Positions 60,370-64,000 of a stretch of DNA of 64,000 bases are shown piece by piece. Below the pieces are notes generated by a model, which worked only from the letters and a program-made list of their open reading frames with translations, did not search any database and was not told the DNA's origin. Both the position numbers and the translations under genes were made by a program. Numbering within the stretch: position 1 is the stretch's first letter; each line of letters starts with the position of its first letter. The stretch is taken from the NCBI GenBank assembly GCA_022793095.1, contig JAAWCD010000018.1, positions 1 through 64,000 on the forward strand, written 5' to 3'. This DNA is from Oscillospiraceae bacterium (lineage in GTDB: Bacteria; Bacillota; Clostridia; Oscillospirales; Oscillospiraceae).

Positions 60370-63300
60370 ATGGCATTTGCTCATTTACATCTTCATACCG
60401 AATTTTCTCTGCTGGACGGGGCCTGCCGCATTAAGGGGCTGGTCCAGCGGGTCAAAGAGCTGGGCCAGACCGCTGTAGCCATCACCGACCACGGCGTCAT
60501 GTACGGCGTCATCGACTTTTACAAAGCGTGTAAAGCCGAGGGAATCAAGCCTGTCATTGGCTGTGAGGTCTATGTAGCGCCCCGGAAGCGCACAGACAAG
60601 ATCCATGAGTTCGACTCGGAAGCCCGTCACCTGGTCCTTCTGTGCCAAAATGAGAAAGGCTACCGAAATCTCTCCTACATGGTCAGTCAGGCTTTCATTG
60701 AGGGCTTTTACATCAAACCGAGAATTGATCTGGACCTGCTGCGAGAACACAGTGAGGGGTTGATTGCCCTCTCAGCCTGCCTGGGCGGCGAGATTCCCCG
60801 GCAGCTGATTGCCCACAATTATGCAGGCGCCAAACAGCATGCCCTGAGCATGCTCGAATTGTTTGGGGAAGGGAACTACTATTTGGAGCTCCAGGACCAC
60901 GGGATTCAGATCCAGAAGGAGGTCAATGAGGGGATTCTCCGCCTCCACCGGGAGACTGGAATTCCCCTGGTGGTCACCAATGACGCCCATTACTTGACGA
61001 AGAAAGACGCCGGGACGCAGGACGTGCTAATGTGCATCCAGACCGGAAAAACAGTGGATGAACCAAACCGTATGCGTTTTGAGACCCAGGAATTTTACGT
61101 CAAGTCGGAAGCGGAGATGGCGGAGCTCTTTCCCGAGTGGCCGGAGGCAATTTCCAACACCGCAAAAATCGCAGAGCGGTGCAATGTGGAGTTTGAATTC
61201 GGCAAATACCATCTGCCGGAATTCCAGTGCCCGGCTGGCTACAACGCGGACAGCTGGTTTGAAAAATGCTGCAATGAGGGCTATGACCGCCGCTATCCCA
61301 ACAATCCGGCAGGCTATCGGGACCGGCTGGAGTCGGAAAAGGACATGATTCGCAAAATGGGCTTTGTGGAATACTTCCTCATTGTGGCCGACTTCATCGG
61401 CTACGCCAAACAGAACGGCATCCCGGTGGGCCCCGGCCGTGGATCCGCCGCCGGTTCTATGGTCACTTACTGCTTGGCCATCACCGAAGTGGACCCCATG
61501 AAATACAGCCTGTACTTTGAACGCTTTTTGAACCCAGAACGGGTTTCCATGCCCGATATTGACGTGGATTTTTGCTACCAGCGCCGTGGCGAGGTCATCG
61601 ACTATGTGAACCGGAAGTACGGCAGCGACCATGTGGCCCAGATCGTCACCTTCGGCACCATGGCTGCCCGCGGCGTACTCCGGGACGTGGGCCGGGCCCT
61701 CAACTTCCCCTACGCTGAGGTGGATGTGTTGGCCAAACAGGTGCCTGGTACGCTCCACATCACCCTGGACGATGCCTTGAAGCTATCCAAACCCCTGAAG
61801 GACATGTATGATGAGGAGGAGCGGGTCCGCAATCTGGTGAACACTGCCAAGGATATCGAGGGCATGCCCCGGCATGCCTCCAAGCACGCCGCCGGAGTGG
61901 TCATCACCAAGCGTCCGGTCCATGATTATGTCCCTCTGTCCAAAAATGACGAGTCCATTGTCACCCAGTACACCATGACCACACTGGAAGAGCTGGGTCT
62001 TTTGAAAATGGACTTTCTGGGCCTGCGGAACCTGACCATTCTGGACGATGCGGTGAAGATGCTCCAGAAAACCCAGCCCGATTTTACCTTGGATTCTATC
62101 CCGGACGACGACCCGGAAACCTACCAAATGCTCACCCAGGGCCGGACCTCCGGCGTGTTTCAGATGGAAAGCGCCGGCATGACCGGCGTGTGCGTGGGGC
62201 TGAAGCCCCAGAACATCGAGGACATCACCGCTATCATTGCCCTGTACCGTCCAGGTCCTATGGAATCCATTCCCCGCTTCATTGCCTGCAAGCACGACTC
62301 TAACCTGGTCAAATACAAGCATCCCATTCTGGAAGATATCTTGTCCGTCACTTACGGATGTATTGTCTATCAGGAGCAGGTCATCGAAATTTTCCGCCGG
62401 ATGGCGGGCTACTCTTTGGGACAAGCCGATATGGTGCGCCGGGCCATTTCCAAAAAGAAGGCCAAAGAAATTGAAAAAGAGCGGAAATCCTTTGTGTATG
62501 GAGACCCAGAGCGGGGGATTGACGGCTGTGCTGGACGGGGGATTGATGAGAAGACGGCCCAAGAGATTTACGACGAAATTTATGACTTCGCCAACTACGC
62601 CTTCAACAAGGCCCACGCGGTTTGTTATGCTATTGTAGCCTATCAAACTGCCTACTTTAAATGCCACTACACGCGGGAGTACATGGCGGCTCTGCTGACC
62701 TCTGTGCTGGATTCCAGCGAACGGGTAGCAGAATATATCACTGAGTGCAAGGAGTGCAGCATCAAGCTGCTGCCCCCAGATGTGAACGAGGGAGGAGCAG
62801 CCTTCTCCGTCTCCGGAGAGAACATCCGCTTTGGCTTGGTGGCAGTCAAGGGAGTGGGTAGGGGGCTCATCAAGGCTCTGGTGGCGGAACGTCAGGAAAA
62901 GGGGCCCTTCCGGTCTTTTCAGGACTTCTGTGAACGGATGTTTGACAAGGAGCTGAACCGGAGGGCGCTGGAGAACCTGATTCGCTGTGGGGCCTTCGAC
63001 AGCATGGGAGCCAAGCGCTCTCAGCTGATGCAGGTTTTCAGCAGTGTTTTGGACAGCATCGCCGCCAGCCGGAAGCGGAATTTGGAAGGACAATTTGATT
63101 TGTTTGGCGGTTTTGGCGGGGAAGATCCGGTTCCTGAGGTAACATTGCCTGACCTGCCGGAGTTCTCCCGCGCCGAGCTGATGGCCATGGAGAAGGAGAC
63201 AACCGGGCTCTATCTTACCGGCCACCCCATGGACGAGTACCGGACACTGGCACGGAAGGCCAAGGCCGCGCCCATTGGCGCGATTCTCTCCGACTTTGCC

Positions 63301-63834
63301 CAGGAGGGCGGGCCCGGCACCTACCACGACGAGCAGCGCCTATCTATCGCCGGAGTGGTAACTGCTTCCAAAACCAAAACCACCCGGAATAATTCGATGA
63401 TGGCCTATGCCACTTTGGAGGATGACACTGGATCTATGGAGCTGCTGGTGTTCGCCCGAACGCTGGGGGAAAGTGGGAGCTACCTCAAAGAAGGCACGCC
63501 CATTCTGGTGGAGGGCCGGATCTCCGTGCGGGATGAGAAAGCCCCCCAGATGCTGTGCGACCGTATCCGGCCCCTGGCGCAGTTGGATACGGAGCTGAAT
63601 ACTTCGCCGGAGAAGGACACGCAAGGGAAAAAGCTTTACGTGAAGATTCCGTCGCTGGATCATTCTGCCTTTCAGCGGCTGCAAAAAATTCTAATTATGT
63701 TCCCAGGAGAGCAGCAGCTTGTGGTAGTGTTTGCGGACACGCGGAAGAAATTTGGGACGCCCTGTGTGATTCATCCGTCTCTGGTGCGGGAGCTGAACGA
63801 GATGGTGGGCAAAGAAAACGTGGCTGTGCGTTGA
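60370..63834 (+). CDS. dnaE: DNA polymerase III alpha subunit
   Basis: 1154 residues. N-terminal PHP domain (HLHLHTEFSLLDGACRIKGL; DHGVMYGVIDFYKACK), polymerase palm with the catalytic Asp pair in PDIDVDFCYQRRGEVIDYV near 395, GRGSAAGSMVTYCLAI, HASKHAAGVVI, fingers KKKAKEIEKERKSF, helix-hairpin-helix region GVKGVGRGLIKAL, and a C-terminal OB fold (IAGVVTASKTKTTRNNSMMA). No proofreading exonuclease insert, so a DnaE-type. ATG at 60370; the four codons before it belong to the repeat. Confidence 0.96.
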   Translation: MAFAHLHLHTEFSLLDGACRIKGLVQRVKELGQTAVAITDHGVMYGVIDFYKACKAEGIKPVIGCEVYVAPRKRTDKIHEFDSEARHLVLLCQNEKGYRNLSYMVSQAFIEGFYIKPRIDLDLLREHSEGLIALSACLGGEIPRQLIAHNYAGAKQHALSMLELFGEGNYYLELQDHGIQIQKEVNEGILRLHRETGIPLVVTNDAHYLTKKDAGTQDVLMCIQTGKTVDEPNRMRFETQEFYVKSEAEMAELFPEWPEAISNTAKIAERCNVEFEFGKYHLPEFQCPAGYNADSWFEKCCNEGYDRRYPNNPAGYRDRLESEKDMIRKMGFVEYFLIVADFIGYAKQNGIPVGPGRGSAAGSMVTYCLAITEVDPMKYSLYFERFLNPERVSMPDIDVDFCYQRRGEVIDYVNRKYGSDHVAQIVTFGTMAARGVLRDVGRALNFPYAEVDVLAKQVPGTLHITLDDALKLSKPLKDMYDEEERVRNLVNTAKDIEGMPRHASKHAAGVVITKRPVHDYVPLSKNDESIVTQYTMTTLEELGLLKMDFLGLRNLTILDDAVKMLQKTQPDFTLDSIPDDDPETYQMLTQGRTSGVFQMESAGMTGVCVGLKPQNIEDITAIIALYRPGPMESIPRFIACKHDSNLVKYKHPILEDILSVTYGCIVYQEQVIEIFRRMAGYSLGQADMVRRAISKKKAKEIEKERKSFVYGDPERGIDGCAGRGIDEKTAQEIYDEIYDFANYAFNKAHAVCYAIVAYQTAYFKCHYTREYMAALLTSVLDSSERVAEYITECKECSIKLLPPDVNEGGAAFSVSGENIRFGLVAVKGVGRGLIKALVAERQEKGPFRSFQDFCERMFDKELNRRALENLIRCGAFDSMGAKRSQLMQVFSSVLDSIAASRKRNLEGQFDLFGGFGGEDPVPEVTLPDLPEFSRAELMAMEKETTGLYLTGHPMDEYRTLARKAKAAPIGAILSDFAQEGGPGTYHDEQRLSIAGVVTASKTKTTRNNSMMAYATLEDDTGSMELLVFARTLGESGSYLKEGTPILVEGRISVRDEKAPQMLCDRIRPLAQLDTELNTSPEKDTQGKKLYVKIPSLDHSAFQRLQKILIMFPGEQQLVVVFADTRKKFGTPCVIHPSLVRELNEMVGKENVAVR

Positions 63835-63972
63835 CTTCCTTTCTTTTGAAAAAGCAAGGAAGCGAACGAAAACTTTCATCTGTAAATTCTAGCAGGTAAA
63901 TATAGCTTTGCAAAAAGTTCTCAAGCTTTTGCTTCGGAAAGCAAGCGTCGTTCAATCTTTCAAGAAAAGGAG
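63834..63972. repeat. boundary palindromic repeat, degenerate pair
   Basis: First piece 63834-63878: CTTCCTTTCTTTTGAAAAAGCAAGGAAG, stem weakened by mismatches, arm CGAACGAAAACTTTCA. Second piece 63941-63972: GTCGTTCAATCTTTCAAGAAAAGGAGG. This pair is the most eroded and still obeys the end-of-gene/start-of-gene placement. Confidence 0.6.
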
Positions 63973-63978
63973 GACTTT

Positions 63979-64000
63979 ATGAAAAAAATGGTGGGACTGC
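63979..64000 (+). CDS. start of a gene cut by the window edge
   Basis: ATG at 63979 with AAAAGGAGG six bases upstream; the first codons read MKKMVGL. Seven codons are too few to identify the protein. In many Firmicutes dnaE is followed by pfkA, but nothing here confirms that. Confidence 0.5.

Noticed and set aside
61783..63327. 514-codon minus-strand frame
   Set aside because: Antisense shadow of dnaE; sequence is not protein-like.

Overview
This 64 kb window is chromosomal DNA from a GC-rich member of the Clostridia, most likely an Oscillospiraceae-type gut anaerobe (inference). The evidence is a Firmicutes housekeeping gene set (class III fructose bisphosphatase, HPr kinase, RapZ-YvcK-WhiA, SigH, ArgR-RecN, alanine racemase followed by a MazF toxin) with high GC, strong AGGAGG ribosome sites, and the neighbour order DUF512 protein-Der-PlsY-GpsA. 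No rRNA, tRNA, CRISPR array, transposase or phage gene was seen.

Layout. 0.2-8.2 kb (minus strand): a MerR regulator with a 19-bp-spacer promoter, fbp, a ClpC-type ATPase broken by an amber codon, a YdcF-like membrane protein and an ABC-F ATPase. 8.4-12.0 kb: mtnA (+), then ddl-murF (-). 12.1-17.5 kb is an accessory island: an XRE regulator, a metallophosphatase with an in-frame TGA, two eroded tandem copies of a HAD phosphatase gene each followed by a tiny lysine-rich peptide gene, two related GTPases (one with a hydrophobic C-terminal half), and two small proteins. 17.6-25.3 kb: DUF512 radical SAM protein, der, plsY, gpsA, an RNHCP protein, rpmB (-), hprK, a ROK sugar kinase. 25.5-34.2 kb: a cysteine-rich hypothetical (-), a sugar acetyltransferase, secreted proteins, the nnr bifunctional repair enzyme, a lipoprotein, GNAT, alr, mazF. 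34.4-45.6 kb: nusB, a Kae1-like protein, xseA, xseB, ispA, a PAP2-like protein, dxs, tlyA, nadK, argR, a VOC protein, recN (DNA repair and isoprenoid synthesis, compact and partly overlapping). 45.8-50.8 kb: ruvC, ruvA, ruvB, an AAA ATPase, a membrane protein, glmM. 51.0-54.8 kb: sigH, zinc-ribbon protein, a Cys/His-repeat lipoprotein, a DUF1858 protein, trmK, a Nif3-like protein. 55.0-64.0 kb: yebC, murB, rapZ, yvcK, whiA, a zinc-ribbon protein, dnaE, and the first codons of another gene.

Two things stand out. First, a short palindromic repeat (AT-rich hairpin plus a GCAAAAAGAACTTTAAA arm) occurs about 27 times, only at gene boundaries and always in the same polarity relative to the genes. 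Its hairpin arms covary between copies, and several copies supply the stop codon of the preceding gene. Second, the repeat-free 12-17.5 kb island carries an operon-like GTPase/cationic-peptide locus with its own promoter, which I do not recognise as a described system.

Functionally the rest is core metabolism: cell-wall precursors (ddl, murF, alr, murB, glmM), carbon control (fbp, hprK, ROK kinase, yvcK, rapZ), isoprenoids (ispA, dxs), recombination (xseAB, recN, ruvABC) and replication (dnaE).
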